Positions 33,793-41,908 of a stretch of 64,000 nucleotides of DNA are shown here, piece by piece. Numbering within the stretch: the first letter of the stretch is position 1; each line of letters opens with the position of its first letter. The DNA comes from CATOSD01 sp034422735 (lineage in GTDB: Bacteria; Chloroflexota; Dehalococcoidia; Lucifugimonadales; CATOSD01), in NCBI GenBank assembly GCA_034422735.1, contig DAOUJL010000079.1, positions 66,064 to 130,063 of the forward strand, in the 5' to 3' direction. The position numbers and the translations under genes are program-made. The notes under the pieces are model-generated. The model was not told where the DNA came from. It saw nothing but the letters and a program-made list of their open reading frames with translations, and did no database searches.

Positions 33793-34033
33793 ATGCGATG
33801 CTCTCCAGAACGTTCCTTGCTATTGATAGGGCGCCAACGGCCTGTTCACGGGTAACACTCGGAAACCCGGAAAGAAACTCGTCTATGTCGTGCCCGTTCG
33901 CAAGGTAGTCAAACAGGTTCTTAATGGGCACACGGGTCCCTGAGAAGACGGGCGTCCCGCTCACGTATCCCTCTTTGCTTTGAAACACGCCTTCCTCAAT
34001 GTCCAGGGTTACACTTATAGCTGTTGTCGTCAT
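33773..34033 (-). CDS. DUF433 protein, probable antitoxin
   Basis: An 86-residue DUF433 protein with the signature YVSGTPVFSGTRVPIKNLFDYLANGHDIDEFLSGFPSVTREQAVGAL, a winged-helix-like fold commonly paired with DUF5615. It should bind and neutralise the PIN-like partner and repress its own promoter. ATG 34033 is selected for a GAGG site six bases upstream; in-frame starts at 34069 and 34108 would run into the preceding gene end and are less likely. It overlaps the toxin gene by 20 bases. Confidence 0.8.
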   Translation of the reverse strand: MTTTAISVTLDIEEGVFQSKEGYVSGTPVFSGTRVPIKNLFDYLANGHDIDEFLSGFPSVTREQAVGALSIARNVLESIAYETAAR

Positions 34034-34088
34034 TTCAAGCCTCGCAGTCTCTGGCTCCGGGTCATCCATCCAGTGGCCATGCTGTCCG

Positions 34089-35051
34089 TCACTTTGCCAG
34101 TTCGTCAAGCCGCGGCCGAAACACTTCTCTGAACTTCAGCAGGCGGTCGACCATCCAGTCATGGATCTCTTCCAGCATGTCATCGCTGTCGTCGATACTG
34201 CCGTCTCGATACACCGCGACTCTAGAGGCTCGCCTATCATCCAATCGCTCCCAGTCTAGTGGGTCGCCGAGTTCCGATTCAACGGCCAGACGTTGTTCGT
34301 GCAGCCTGTCGTAGAGCCGTTTGTTCCAGTCACCGTCAGTATTGTCAATGTATACTTCTACTCTGGCGCGTCCTCCTTGAGCGAAGGATGCTCCCCACTG
34401 AACTCGCTGCGCGTGGCCAGCGGAGAAAAAGTACCAACTTTGGGGTTGGGCCGACCGCGCATTTGTGAAACTATGTTCCTCCCGCAGAGTATCCATTAGC
34501 CGTTGAAAGAACTGCCTGTATCGTTCCCTACGTGGAGACACGTTCCCAGTCGCCCCTGTCGTACTGACAGTCCGCTTCCGCCACTCGTTCGGATAGGCAA
34601 CCAGCTTGAAGCTGGGAGCGGGTCGGGAACCGTCGATCTTCCAGAGTTCGACTTCGACTCCAAAGAAATGTGTGTCTTCACCCGTGCGGCGGTTCAGCAT
34701 GTCAAGTGCTTCCCGGTGTTCGCTCTTGAAGTCTCTGGCGATCCAGACAGCGACTCGTGCATCAAATCCCGCCGCATAGGTTAGGAGTTGCCCCAAGTGG
34801 CTGTGGTCGGTGGTTCCCAACTGATTCTCGATGACCACCTCACCCCCACCCCCGACATCACGCGCGAGGATGTCAAGCGCATATCCGCCGACGGGGGCCT
34901 CCTGCGCCTGAAGCTCGAGATCCAACCCAATAGCACTACCGAGAACAGAGAGGTTTTCCGCCAGCCAAGGCGTAAAGTCCGCAGCTTCGTTGGGCCAGAT
35001 TTCGCGGAGGTCTACTCTCTCAATCTTCGCCAGTCCGTTCTCTATCGTCAT
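34089..35051 (-). CDS. DUF4268 protein with PD-(D/E)XK nuclease-like N-terminal domain
   Basis: A 320-residue protein. Residues about 30-140 look like a PD-(D/E)XK fold: YALDILARDVGGGGEVVIENQLGTTDHSHLGQL gives the D-x(n)-E-x-Q core and HLGQL, then AVWIARDFKSEHREALDMLN. The C-terminal half (about 170-320: RERYRQFFQRLMDTLRE, ARVEVYIDNTDGDWNKRLYDRLHEQ) is DUF4268. Family members occur near restriction and defence genes, but their role is undetermined. Lower GC than surroundings. It is 55 bases upstream of the DUF433/DUF5615 pair on the same strand, so a small defence-type islet is likely (inference). Confidence 0.82.
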   Translation of the reverse strand: MTIENGLAKIERVDLREIWPNEAADFTPWLAENLSVLGSAIGLDLELQAQEAPVGGYALDILARDVGGGGEVVIENQLGTTDHSHLGQLLTYAAGFDARVAVWIARDFKSEHREALDMLNRRTGEDTHFFGVEVELWKIDGSRPAPSFKLVAYPNEWRKRTVSTTGATGNVSPRRERYRQFFQRLMDTLREEHSFTNARSAQPQSWYFFSAGHAQRVQWGASFAQGGRARVEVYIDNTDGDWNKRLYDRLHEQRLAVESELGDPLDWERLDDRRASRVAVYRDGSIDDSDDMLEEIHDWMVDRLLKFREVFRPRLDELAK

Positions 35052-35084
35052 TGACAGCCTCCATCTGGCTTCGCCTCTTGCGTC

Positions 35085-35765
35085 TTACGTCGGCGGCGTA
35101 AACCCCAGCGTGCCCGTCGTCATCTGGCCGCGCAGCGCCTCCGCCGCCATCATGCCCTCCACGCTGGATATGTTGCGCGAGTAGGGCATCAGCAACCGCA
35201 CCAGGCCGTCGTGCCTCGCCCCGCAGGGAAACGCCACGTCGCGCTCTCCGGCCTTCTCCATCTCGCCGTAGCGCAGGAATCCTGCCACCACCATGCGCAG
35301 CCGCGCGCCCGGATTCGGCGCCTCGCCCTCTCCCGCCACGCTGTACACCCACCGCCCGTCCGACTCGCCGCCCGTCACCACGAGCGTCAGCGGGGAGCGC
35401 AGGTCCTTGATCGACATTTCACCGCTGGGAGGGGCGTAGTCGGGGGCCTTGCCGACCGCCTGGCTCAGCAGGAACTTCAGCGGCCGCTCGTGCACCTGCC
35501 CGCAGCCGAAACGTGCCTGGTTGTGCGTGTCCTCGACTGGCTCCATGCCGCCAAGGGCCACGAGCTGCCCGCGCACCTGCTCGAGGCGCTCCCGCGCGCC
35601 GTCCTTGCGGCTGAACGTCCACACGGTGCAGACGCTGCCTTTGACGTAGAGACCGACGCTGATGTTGTGGAAGTTCGGGTCCATCGGGACCAGTTCGAGA
35701 CAACGCCCGTACTTGCTAATCACGTCGGCCACGCGCGTTGGTGCAGTGTCTCTGGTGGCTCCCAT
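35085..35765 (-). CDS. Hypothetical protein, soluble, unknown family
   Basis: A roughly 226-residue protein that I do not recognise. It opens MGATRDTAPTRVADVISKYG and has a beta-rich middle (HNISVGLYVKGSVCTVWTFSRKDGARERLEQV), a short basic/Cys segment (NQARFGCGQVHERPLKFL) and an RSPLTLVVTGGESDGRWVYSV strand set. No signal peptide or membrane helix is seen. ATG 35765 has GAGGAGG eight bases upstream. GC returns to the window average here, unlike the neighbouring islet, so it probably belongs with the homocysteine methyltransferase operon 37 bases upstream. Confidence 0.7.
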   Translation of the reverse strand: MGATRDTAPTRVADVISKYGRCLELVPMDPNFHNISVGLYVKGSVCTVWTFSRKDGARERLEQVRGQLVALGGMEPVEDTHNQARFGCGQVHERPLKFLLSQAVGKAPDYAPPSGEMSIKDLRSPLTLVVTGGESDGRWVYSVAGEGEAPNPGARLRMVVAGFLRYGEMEKAGERDVAFPCGARHDGLVRLLMPYSRNISSVEGMMAAEALRGQMTTGTLGFTPPT

Positions 35766-35802
35766 CACGTTCGCCTCCTCTCCCGACGCGGGCGGTTCGT
35801 GC

Positions 35803-36705
35803 TCAGCCCCGCAGCGTCTTCACAAGCGCCCGGATGTGCTCGGGGCCGGTGCCGCAGCAGCCGCCGACAATGTTCACGCCCGCCTCTTCGACCATGGCCC
35901 TGAATCGCGGCGCCATGTACTCCGGAGACTCCGGGTAGATTACGTCCCCGCCCTTGGCGACGGGAATGCCCGCGTTGGAGTGCACCAGCAGCGGCGTGTC
36001 GGTTGCTGCGCGAAGCTGCCGCGCCAGCTCCAGCATGACGTCCACCCCGTTGCCGCAGTTCGCGCCCACGACGTCCGCGCCCGCCGCCACCAACTCGCGC
36101 ATCGCGACATCGGGCGGCGTGCCCATCATGGTGAAAAAACCTCGCGGCCCCTTGTCGAAGAACATCGTGGAGAACACCACCAGGTCGGTGTTCTCCCTGG
36201 CCGCCCTGATTGCGATCTTCGCCTCTTCGACGTCTATCATCGTCTCGATGTTCACCGCGTCCACGCCCCCCTCAGCCAGGGCGGTTATCTGCTCGGCAAA
36301 AGCGTCGTACATCTCCGCCTCGCCAATGGGGTCGTCCTTCAGCGGATCGTTCAGCACCTCGCCCGTCGGGCCCACGGACCCGATGACGAACCGGCCTGTG
36401 GGAGTCTGGCTGCGCGCGTGCTCGGCGGCGAGCCTGTTGAAATCGCGGACCCTGTCCTCGAAACCGTAGTGCCGCTGCCTGACCCGCGTGCCGCCGAAGG
36501 AGTTGGTGAGCACCAGGTCCGACCCCGCCTCGTAGTACGCCCTGGCCATCTCGCGCACCACCTCCGGGCGGGTCGCGTTCCACTCCTCGGGGTCGCCGTC
36601 GCCCAGCCCCCGCGACTGCAGGTACGTGCCGGTCGCGCCGTCGGATATCAGCGTATCGCCACGCTCCAGCCTGCGCAGCAACTCCGCGCCGCCCGGTCTG
36701 GTCAT
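35803..36705 (-). CDS. Homocysteine S-methyltransferase family protein (Zn-dependent)
   Basis: A 300-residue TIM barrel of the Pfam S-methyl_trans/MetH-N type. It opens LLRRLERGDTLISDGATGTYLQ, with NSFGGTRVR, GSVGPTGE and ETMIDVEEA following. The zinc cysteines are in GANCGNG and VGGCCGTGP, a full C...CC set. It would move a methyl group from a donor (betaine-like, S-methylmethionine or a corrinoid) to homocysteine. ATG 36705 has GAGGGAG upstream and overlaps the stop of the preceding gene by four bases. It has no corrinoid domain of its own, so it could work with the free corrinoid protein at 30904 (inference). Confidence 0.92.
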   Translation of the reverse strand: MTRPGGAELLRRLERGDTLISDGATGTYLQSRGLGDGDPEEWNATRPEVVREMARAYYEAGSDLVLTNSFGGTRVRQRHYGFEDRVRDFNRLAAEHARSQTPTGRFVIGSVGPTGEVLNDPLKDDPIGEAEMYDAFAEQITALAEGGVDAVNIETMIDVEEAKIAIRAARENTDLVVFSTMFFDKGPRGFFTMMGTPPDVAMRELVAAGADVVGANCGNGVDVMLELARQLRAATDTPLLVHSNAGIPVAKGGDVIYPESPEYMAPRFRAMVEEAGVNIVGGCCGTGPEHIRALVKTLRG

Positions 36706-37043
36706 GCTTTTTCTCCCTCGCCGCCCGGCATCCAATGGTCCGCGGCGCCCGGTCGTGGGTCACGCTCGTCGGATTGGTGCAGCTTCCGAATTCTGGCCAC
36801 GAAGTCTTGCGGAAATCGCTCGTTGTACATCGCCGCCAGGACCGCAGCAGCCTCATCCGGTTCACCTGCCGCGTCGGTGTACTCGCCCCACTCCCACGCC
36901 ATGAGGTACTCGTCCCCGCCCGCGCTGCCGTCTAACATGGCAATCGCGTCCACACCGCGCTGAAACCTCTCGTCAAGCTGCACGGACACGACGCCGTCGG
37001 CGTCCTCGGCCCGCACCTGGACGGGAATCTCCTTCCAGTACAT
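36702..37043 (-). CDS. Small protein of the virulence-factor (PF13769-like) family
   Basis: A 113-residue acidic protein starting MYWKEIPVQVRAEDADGVVSV, with LDERFQRGVDAIAM, YLMAWEWGEY and a C-terminal helix RFPQDFVARIRKLH. This resembles the small family named virulence factor (PF13769), which often sits beside homocysteine or methionine methyl-metabolism genes; its role is unknown and the name is historical. It overlaps the homocysteine methyltransferase gene by four bases (ATGA), so the two are translationally coupled. An extended -10 lies upstream at 37125-37130. Confidence 0.75.
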   Translation of the reverse strand: MYWKEIPVQVRAEDADGVVSVQLDERFQRGVDAIAMLDGSAGGDEYLMAWEWGEYTDAAGEPDEAAAVLAAMYNERFPQDFVARIRKLHQSDERDPRPGAADHWMPGGEGEKA

Positions 37044-37124
37044 CACTCGAACTCGCGTCACCTGTGTTTGGCTCCGATCAGTAGGTGGCCCGGACGGCAC
37101 ACATCTCGGCATCGCCGTTTGAAG

Positions 37125-37130
37125 CCATTA
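37125..37130 (-). promoter_or_regulatory. -10 element for the 37043-35085 operon
   Basis: A perfect TATAAT on the minus strand (37130-37125) in the context GGCTATAAT, about 80 bases before the ATG at 37043. The -35 is weak. Confidence 0.45.
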
Positions 37131-37167
37131 TAGCCGCCGCCCACCCAACTTTCACGGCTTTGCCAAC

Positions 37168-37196
37168 TTGTGCCAAACGCGCGCTTGTGCTATCTT
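37168..37196 (+). promoter_or_regulatory. Promoter of the succinate dehydrogenase operon
   Basis: TTGTGC (37168-37173), a 17-base spacer, and TATCTT (37191-37196) with extended TG. The leader to the ATG at 37265 is about 62 bases. Divergent to the minus-strand -10 at 37125. Confidence 0.45.
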
Positions 37197-37264
37197 CCTA
37201 CGTGTAGATTTTCACAATCGGCGCAGGTGACCGCCAACGTTGAGGTCACCCCCCAGAGGTACCG

Positions 37265-38941
37265 ATGTTCGACCATGATGTGCTCATAATTGGCGCCGGG
37301 CTGGCAGGCATGAGAGCCGCCCTCGCGGCTGGCGAGAACGGCGCGGACGTGGCCGTGGTGACCAAGGTGCACCCGGTCCGCAGCCACTCTAACGCAGCAC
37401 AGGGCGGCATCAACGCCGCGCTGACCGACCGCGGCGACGACTGGAGAGAGCACGCCTACGACACCATCAAGGGCAGCGACTACCTCGGAGACCAGGACGC
37501 CATTTCCATCATGTGCCAGGAGGCGGGCCAGGAAGTCATCAACATGGAGCACATGGGGGTGATCTTCAACCGCGACGAGGAAGGCCGGCTCGGCACGCGC
37601 GCTTTCGGCGGTCAGCGCAGAGAGCGCACCTTCTTCGTGTCCGACTTCACCGGCCAGGCGCTGCTGCACGTGCTCTACGAGCAGGTGCTGAAAGTCGGAG
37701 TGCGCATTTACGAGGAGTGGTTCCTGCTCTCGCTCATCGTTGAGGACGGCGAGTGCTGCGGCGCGGTGGTGATGGAGATTCGCTCCGGCGAGGTCCACGT
37801 CATCAGGGCCAAGGCCGTGATCATGGCCTCCGGCGGCCTGGGCCGTGTCTTCGAGCCGAGCACCAACGCGCTCATCTGCACCGGCGACGGCATGGGCATC
37901 GCCTATCGCGCGGGCGCTCCGCTGATGGACATGGAGATGGTGCAGTATCATCCCACCACGCTCAAGGGCAGCGGCGTGCTGATAACCGAGGGCGCGCGCG
38001 GAGAAGGCGCCTACCTGCTCAACGCGAACGGCGAGCGATTCATGGAGCGCTACGCACCTAACATGATGGAGCTGGCCTCCCGTGACGTGGTGTCGCGGTC
38101 GGAGCAAACCGAAATCAACGAGGGCCGAGGTATCAACGGCTGCGTGCTACTGGACGTCAGGCACCTCGGCGAACCGCTCATTCGCGAGCGCCTGTCGCAG
38201 ATTCTGGAGATAGCCCGCGATTTCGCCAACGTGGACCTGCTCAACGAGCCGATTCCGATTCAGCCGGGAATGCACTACCAGATGGGCGGCATCAAAACCG
38301 ACGTGGACGGCCAGACCAGCCTCCCCGGCCTGTACGCCGCGGGCGAGTGCGCCAACGTGAGTGTGCACGGCGGAAACCGGCTTGGCGCAAACTCGCTGCT
38401 GGACACGCTGGTGTTCGGTCGGCGCTCAGGTGAGCACGCCGCGGAGATGACCAGGAATAAGAGCCACAAGTCCATCACCGACGGCGCCGCTGAGATTGAT
38501 CGCGAGAACATCCAGGGCCTGCTCGACCACGACGACTCCGGCGACCTGTTCGGCAAGATCAGGACGGAGATGGGTCAGGTGATGAACCGGTATCTGGCCG
38601 TCTACAGGGACCAGGAGGGCATGGAGTACGCTCTCTCGAAGGTCAGAGAGTTGAGGGAACAGTACAGGCGCGTCTACGTGCCCGATAAGGGCAAGACCTT
38701 CAATACCAACCTGATGTTCACTCTGGAACTCGGATTGATGCTCGACTGCGCCGAGACCATCGCCCTCAGCGCCATCGAGCGCCAGGAGAGCCGTGGCGCC
38801 CACACTCGAACCGACATGCCGGACAGGGACGACGACAACTGGCTGAAGCACATCCTAGTCAAGAGCACTGACGACGGTCCGCAGTTGGACCACCTTCCGG
38901 TGGTTATAACCGACTGGGAACCGCAGGTGCGCACTTACTGA
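37265..38941 (+). CDS. sdhA: Succinate dehydrogenase/fumarate reductase flavoprotein subunit
   Basis: A 558-residue catalytic subunit with covalent FAD. The Rossmann site is DVLIIGAGLAGMRAALAA; the FAD-linking His41 is in RSHSNAAQGGINAA. The substrate-site segments HPTTLKGSGVLITEGARGEG and MHYQMGGIKTDVDGQTSLPG are intact, as is YAAGECANVSVHGGNRLGAN. Length is slightly short but complete. It interconverts succinate and fumarate. The operon continues with an iron-sulfur subunit and an SdhE/HdrB-type subunit rather than classical SdhC and SdhD. Confidence 0.95.
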   Translation: MFDHDVLIIGAGLAGMRAALAAGENGADVAVVTKVHPVRSHSNAAQGGINAALTDRGDDWREHAYDTIKGSDYLGDQDAISIMCQEAGQEVINMEHMGVIFNRDEEGRLGTRAFGGQRRERTFFVSDFTGQALLHVLYEQVLKVGVRIYEEWFLLSLIVEDGECCGAVVMEIRSGEVHVIRAKAVIMASGGLGRVFEPSTNALICTGDGMGIAYRAGAPLMDMEMVQYHPTTLKGSGVLITEGARGEGAYLLNANGERFMERYAPNMMELASRDVVSRSEQTEINEGRGINGCVLLDVRHLGEPLIRERLSQILEIARDFANVDLLNEPIPIQPGMHYQMGGIKTDVDGQTSLPGLYAAGECANVSVHGGNRLGANSLLDTLVFGRRSGEHAAEMTRNKSHKSITDGAAEIDRENIQGLLDHDDSGDLFGKIRTEMGQVMNRYLAVYRDQEGMEYALSKVRELREQYRRVYVPDKGKTFNTNLMFTLELGLMLDCAETIALSAIERQESRGAHTRTDMPDRDDDNWLKHILVKSTDDGPQLDHLPVVITDWEPQVRTY

Positions 38942-38998
38942 GCGCGGCCGGTGGCCGAATCGGACAGCCTTCCACCACACTCGATAGAGGCACCAGAC

Positions 38999-39955
38999 AT
39001 GGAAGTAACCCTGAGCGTAAAAAGACTCAACCCGGACTCCTCCAAGCCCACGCCATTCTTCCAGGAGTACACCCTGGACATTGAGGAATCGGCGACCGTT
39101 CTGGACGGCCTGATCAGGATCCGGGAGGAGATCGACGGCACGCTATCCCTGCGCTGCTCGTGCCGCAGCGCCATCTGCGGCTCGTGCGCCATGCGCATCA
39201 ACGGAGAGGCGGGCCTGGCCTGCAACACCAAGATCGTGGACTCCCTGCCGAGCGGGGGCGGCCCCATCGTCGTAGAACCGGCCGGCAACATGCAGGTCAT
39301 CAAAGACCTGGTCGTGGACTTCCAACCCTTCTGGGACAAGGTGCGAGCGGTAGAGCCCTGGCTACAGCACAGCGGACCTGAGCCTGAGCAGGAGCACGTA
39401 GTACCCAACGAGGATATGGTGCACCTTGCCGGAGTGATGGCCTGCATAATGTGCGGCGCCTGCGTGTCCGACTGCACCGTGCTTGAGGTCGACTCCAACT
39501 TCCTGGGGCCTGCCGCTCTCGCCAAGGCGTACCGCTTCGCCGGCGACCCGCGCGACGACGCGGACGAAGACCGCCTGGCCCACCTGAACGAGTACGGCGG
39601 AATCTGGGACTGCACCCGTTGTCTCAAGTGCGTCGAGGTCTGCCCCAAGGACGTCGCTCCGATGGAGCGCATCATGGGCCTTCGCGACAAGGCCATGGAG
39701 GCAGGGTTCACCAAGTCGAACGGCGCTCGCCACGCCGCGGCCTTCTCCGACCTGGTCGGACACAGCGGTACACTCGACGAGTTGCGGCTGCCCATAAAGA
39801 CGTTCGGCGTGACCAACGTGAAAGAGATGCTGAAGCTGGCCCCGGTTGGCCTGCGAGCTATGCGCGCGGGTAAGGTGCCGCCGCTGATTCACAAGAGCAT
39901 ACCCGGTGTCGAAAATGTCAAGCGCATCTTCGAGAAAGTAGAGGACAAGCGATGA
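38999..39955 (+). CDS. sdhB: Succinate dehydrogenase iron-sulfur subunit
   Basis: A 318-residue electron-transfer subunit. The 2Fe-2S site is C55, C60, C63 and C75 (RCSCRSAICGSCAMRINGEAG). The C-terminal domain has CIMCGACVSDC (4Fe-4S) and CTRCLKCVEVCP with a further Cys cluster. About 70 extra residues at the C-terminus (LRLPIKTFGVTNVKEMLKL onward) exceed the usual SdhB and fit the HdrC-like extension found with SdhE types. ATG 38999, with AGAGG upstream and the family start MEVTLSVKRLNP, is preferred over GTG 38951. The stop overlaps the next ATG by four bases. Confidence 0.93.
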   Translation: MEVTLSVKRLNPDSSKPTPFFQEYTLDIEESATVLDGLIRIREEIDGTLSLRCSCRSAICGSCAMRINGEAGLACNTKIVDSLPSGGGPIVVEPAGNMQVIKDLVVDFQPFWDKVRAVEPWLQHSGPEPEQEHVVPNEDMVHLAGVMACIMCGACVSDCTVLEVDSNFLGPAALAKAYRFAGDPRDDADEDRLAHLNEYGGIWDCTRCLKCVEVCPKDVAPMERIMGLRDKAMEAGFTKSNGARHAAAFSDLVGHSGTLDELRLPIKTFGVTNVKEMLKLAPVGLRAMRAGKVPPLIHKSIPGVENVKRIFEKVEDKR

Positions 39956-40842
39956 AGTACGCCCTCTTCCCCGGATGCGTTTCGCGCGGAGCGTGCAGGG
40001 AGTTGTACGCAGCGACGATGGAAGTCTGCCGCCGGCTGGGTATCGACGTTGACGTGGATGTTATGAGCAGCGCCTCCTGCACCGGCGCGGGCGTTCTCCA
40101 GGAGAAAAACCGGCGGCTCGGCGACACGCTGAACGCCCGCAACTTCGCGCTTGCCGAGCGGGGCGGACTGCCCCTTATGACCATCTGTAGCACCTGCCAG
40201 GGCGTCATGTCCCAGGCCAACGACCGGCTCACCTCGGACTATGAGTACCTCGAGTCGATAAACTCCGACCTGAGCGAGGAAGGCCTCGAGTACAGGGGCA
40301 CCGTGGATCCTCGACACCTTCTTTGGATCATCATCGAAGACATCGGAATCGACGCCCTCCGCCGCATGGTCGTCCAACCCCTGACCGGCTTCAAGTTCGC
40401 GCCCTTCTATGGCTGCTACATCGTGCGGCCCAGGTCGGCGCTGGGTTTCAGCGAGCACACTGAACGCGAGGACTCGCTGGAAAGCGTGATAGAGGCAGTC
40501 GGCGCCGAAGTGGTGGACTATCCGGGCAAGACGCTCTGCTGCGGCTTTCCCATCCTGACCATCAACCAGCAGAACTCGCTCAACATGGTGGCCAACCACA
40601 CCCTGGACGCGAAGGGCCGCGGCGCAGACGCGATGGTGACACCCTGCCCGCTTTGCCACCTCAACCTCGACGGCTACCAGCCGAACGCGGCCTCTGGCGC
40701 CGGTCAGCCTATCGACCTCCCCGTGCTGCACCTACCGCAGATGCTGGGGCTGGCGCTGGGAATAGACCCGAAGGCCATGAGGCTCAACAAGCACATCGTC
40801 TCCACCAAAAAGCTGCTCTCACAGGTTGCCCTCACGCCGTAG
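39952..40842 (+). CDS. SdhE/HdrB-like subunit, cysteine-rich (CCG) domains
   Basis: A 296-residue protein of the heterodisulfide-reductase subunit B family, as in the SdhE subunit of non-classical succinate dehydrogenases. Two CCG domains each ligate an unusual iron-sulfur cluster. The C-terminal set is complete: C155, C196-C197, C232 and C235 (FYGCYIV, LCCGFP, PCPLCH). The N-terminal set has C9, C43, C79 and C82, but the CC pair reads S42-C43, so one ligand is missing. No membrane helices are present. It probably links the enzyme to the quinone pool or to another electron carrier through amphipathic contacts (family knowledge and inference). Confidence 0.9.
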   Translation: MKYALFPGCVSRGACRELYAATMEVCRRLGIDVDVDVMSSASCTGAGVLQEKNRRLGDTLNARNFALAERGGLPLMTICSTCQGVMSQANDRLTSDYEYLESINSDLSEEGLEYRGTVDPRHLLWIIIEDIGIDALRRMVVQPLTGFKFAPFYGCYIVRPRSALGFSEHTEREDSLESVIEAVGAEVVDYPGKTLCCGFPILTINQQNSLNMVANHTLDAKGRGADAMVTPCPLCHLNLDGYQPNAASGAGQPIDLPVLHLPQMLGLALGIDPKAMRLNKHIVSTKKLLSQVALTP

Positions 40843-40876
40843 GCAGGGCGCCGATACCCTCCAAGAAGAGTGATCG

Positions 40877-41899
40877 ATGTATAGGCAAGAAGAGCCGGAA
40901 GTTAGTTTCGACCAGATAATGGAGCGCATCCGCTCCTTCTTCGGCCGCTTCAGGTTAGGCGGCGGCGGGGGCGCGTTCGCGCTGTTCATATTCGGACTGT
41001 TCTTCGCCGCGCTGATAGGCTGGCTGGCTACCGGATTCTACACCGTCAGTCCGGGCCAGCAGGGCGCAGTGCGGCTCCTCGGCCGGTTCGTCGGCACCTC
41101 CGAGCCGGGCCTGCACTGGTTCTGGCCGTCCCCCGTCGGCACGCGCGACATCGTCGCAGTCGACGAGGTCCGCAGCCTCGAGGTCGGTGTCCGCGGCAAT
41201 ACGCCCGTTCTGGACGAGTCGCTGATGATCACCGGCGACGAGAACATCGTGGACGCGCAGCTCCAGGTTCAATACGACATCACCGACATCGAGCGATTCC
41301 TCTTCAGGGTGAAGGATCCCGCCGGTGTCACTATCAAGGACGCCGCCGAGACCGCCCTCAGGCAGGTTGTGGGCGCACGTATCATCGACGACGTGTTGAC
41401 CACTGAAAAGGACCTGGTCCAGATTGAGACCCAGAACAAGCTCCAGGACCTGATGGAGACGTACCAGACCGGTATACGAATCCGCGAGGTGAAGCTGCTG
41501 AACGTGAAACCTCCGATCCAGGTGCAGGACGCCTTCGACGACGTGGTAAGGGCGCTCGAGGACAAGCAACAGGCCATCAACCTGGCCGAGGCTTACCAGG
41601 CGGACGTGGTCCCGAAGGCAAGAGGTGAGGCGGCCAGGCTCACGGAAGAGGCCAACGCCTTCAAGGCCGAGCGCGTCAACCTCGCCACTGGTGAAGCCGA
41701 CAAGTTCCGCTCCATTCTGGCCGAGTTCAGGCTGGCCGAGGAAGTCACGAGGCAGCGGCTCTACCTCGAGGCGATGGAAGAGGTTCTGCCCGGCGTGACA
41801 AAGTTCATTGTCGACAGCGAGAACGGGGGCAACCTGCTTCAGTTCCTCCAGCTAAACGAACAGCCCACCTCGTCGCCGATTGGCGCGGGGTCCCCGTAG
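40877..41899 (+). CDS. hflK: HflK, SPFH-family membrane protein
   Basis: A 340-residue SPFH/band-7 protein that pairs with HflC to form a membrane cage around the FtsH protease. One transmembrane segment (about residues 33-55: GAFALFIFGLFFAALIGWLA) precedes the SPFH domain TVSPGQQGAVRLLGRFVGTS, PGLHWFWPSPVG and DENIVDAQLQVQYDIT. A long coiled coil with EAYQADVVPKARGEAARL and AEEVTRQRLYLEAMEEVL follows. ATG 40877 is preceded by AGAAGAG. hflC follows nine bases later. Confidence 0.93.
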   Translation: MYRQEEPEVSFDQIMERIRSFFGRFRLGGGGGAFALFIFGLFFAALIGWLATGFYTVSPGQQGAVRLLGRFVGTSEPGLHWFWPSPVGTRDIVAVDEVRSLEVGVRGNTPVLDESLMITGDENIVDAQLQVQYDITDIERFLFRVKDPAGVTIKDAAETALRQVVGARIIDDVLTTEKDLVQIETQNKLQDLMETYQTGIRIREVKLLNVKPPIQVQDAFDDVVRALEDKQQAINLAEAYQADVVPKARGEAARLTEEANAFKAERVNLATGEADKFRSILAEFRLAEEVTRQRLYLEAMEEVLPGVTKFIVDSENGGNLLQFLQLNEQPTSSPIGAGSP

Positions 41900-41908
41900 A
41901 GGAAACTG

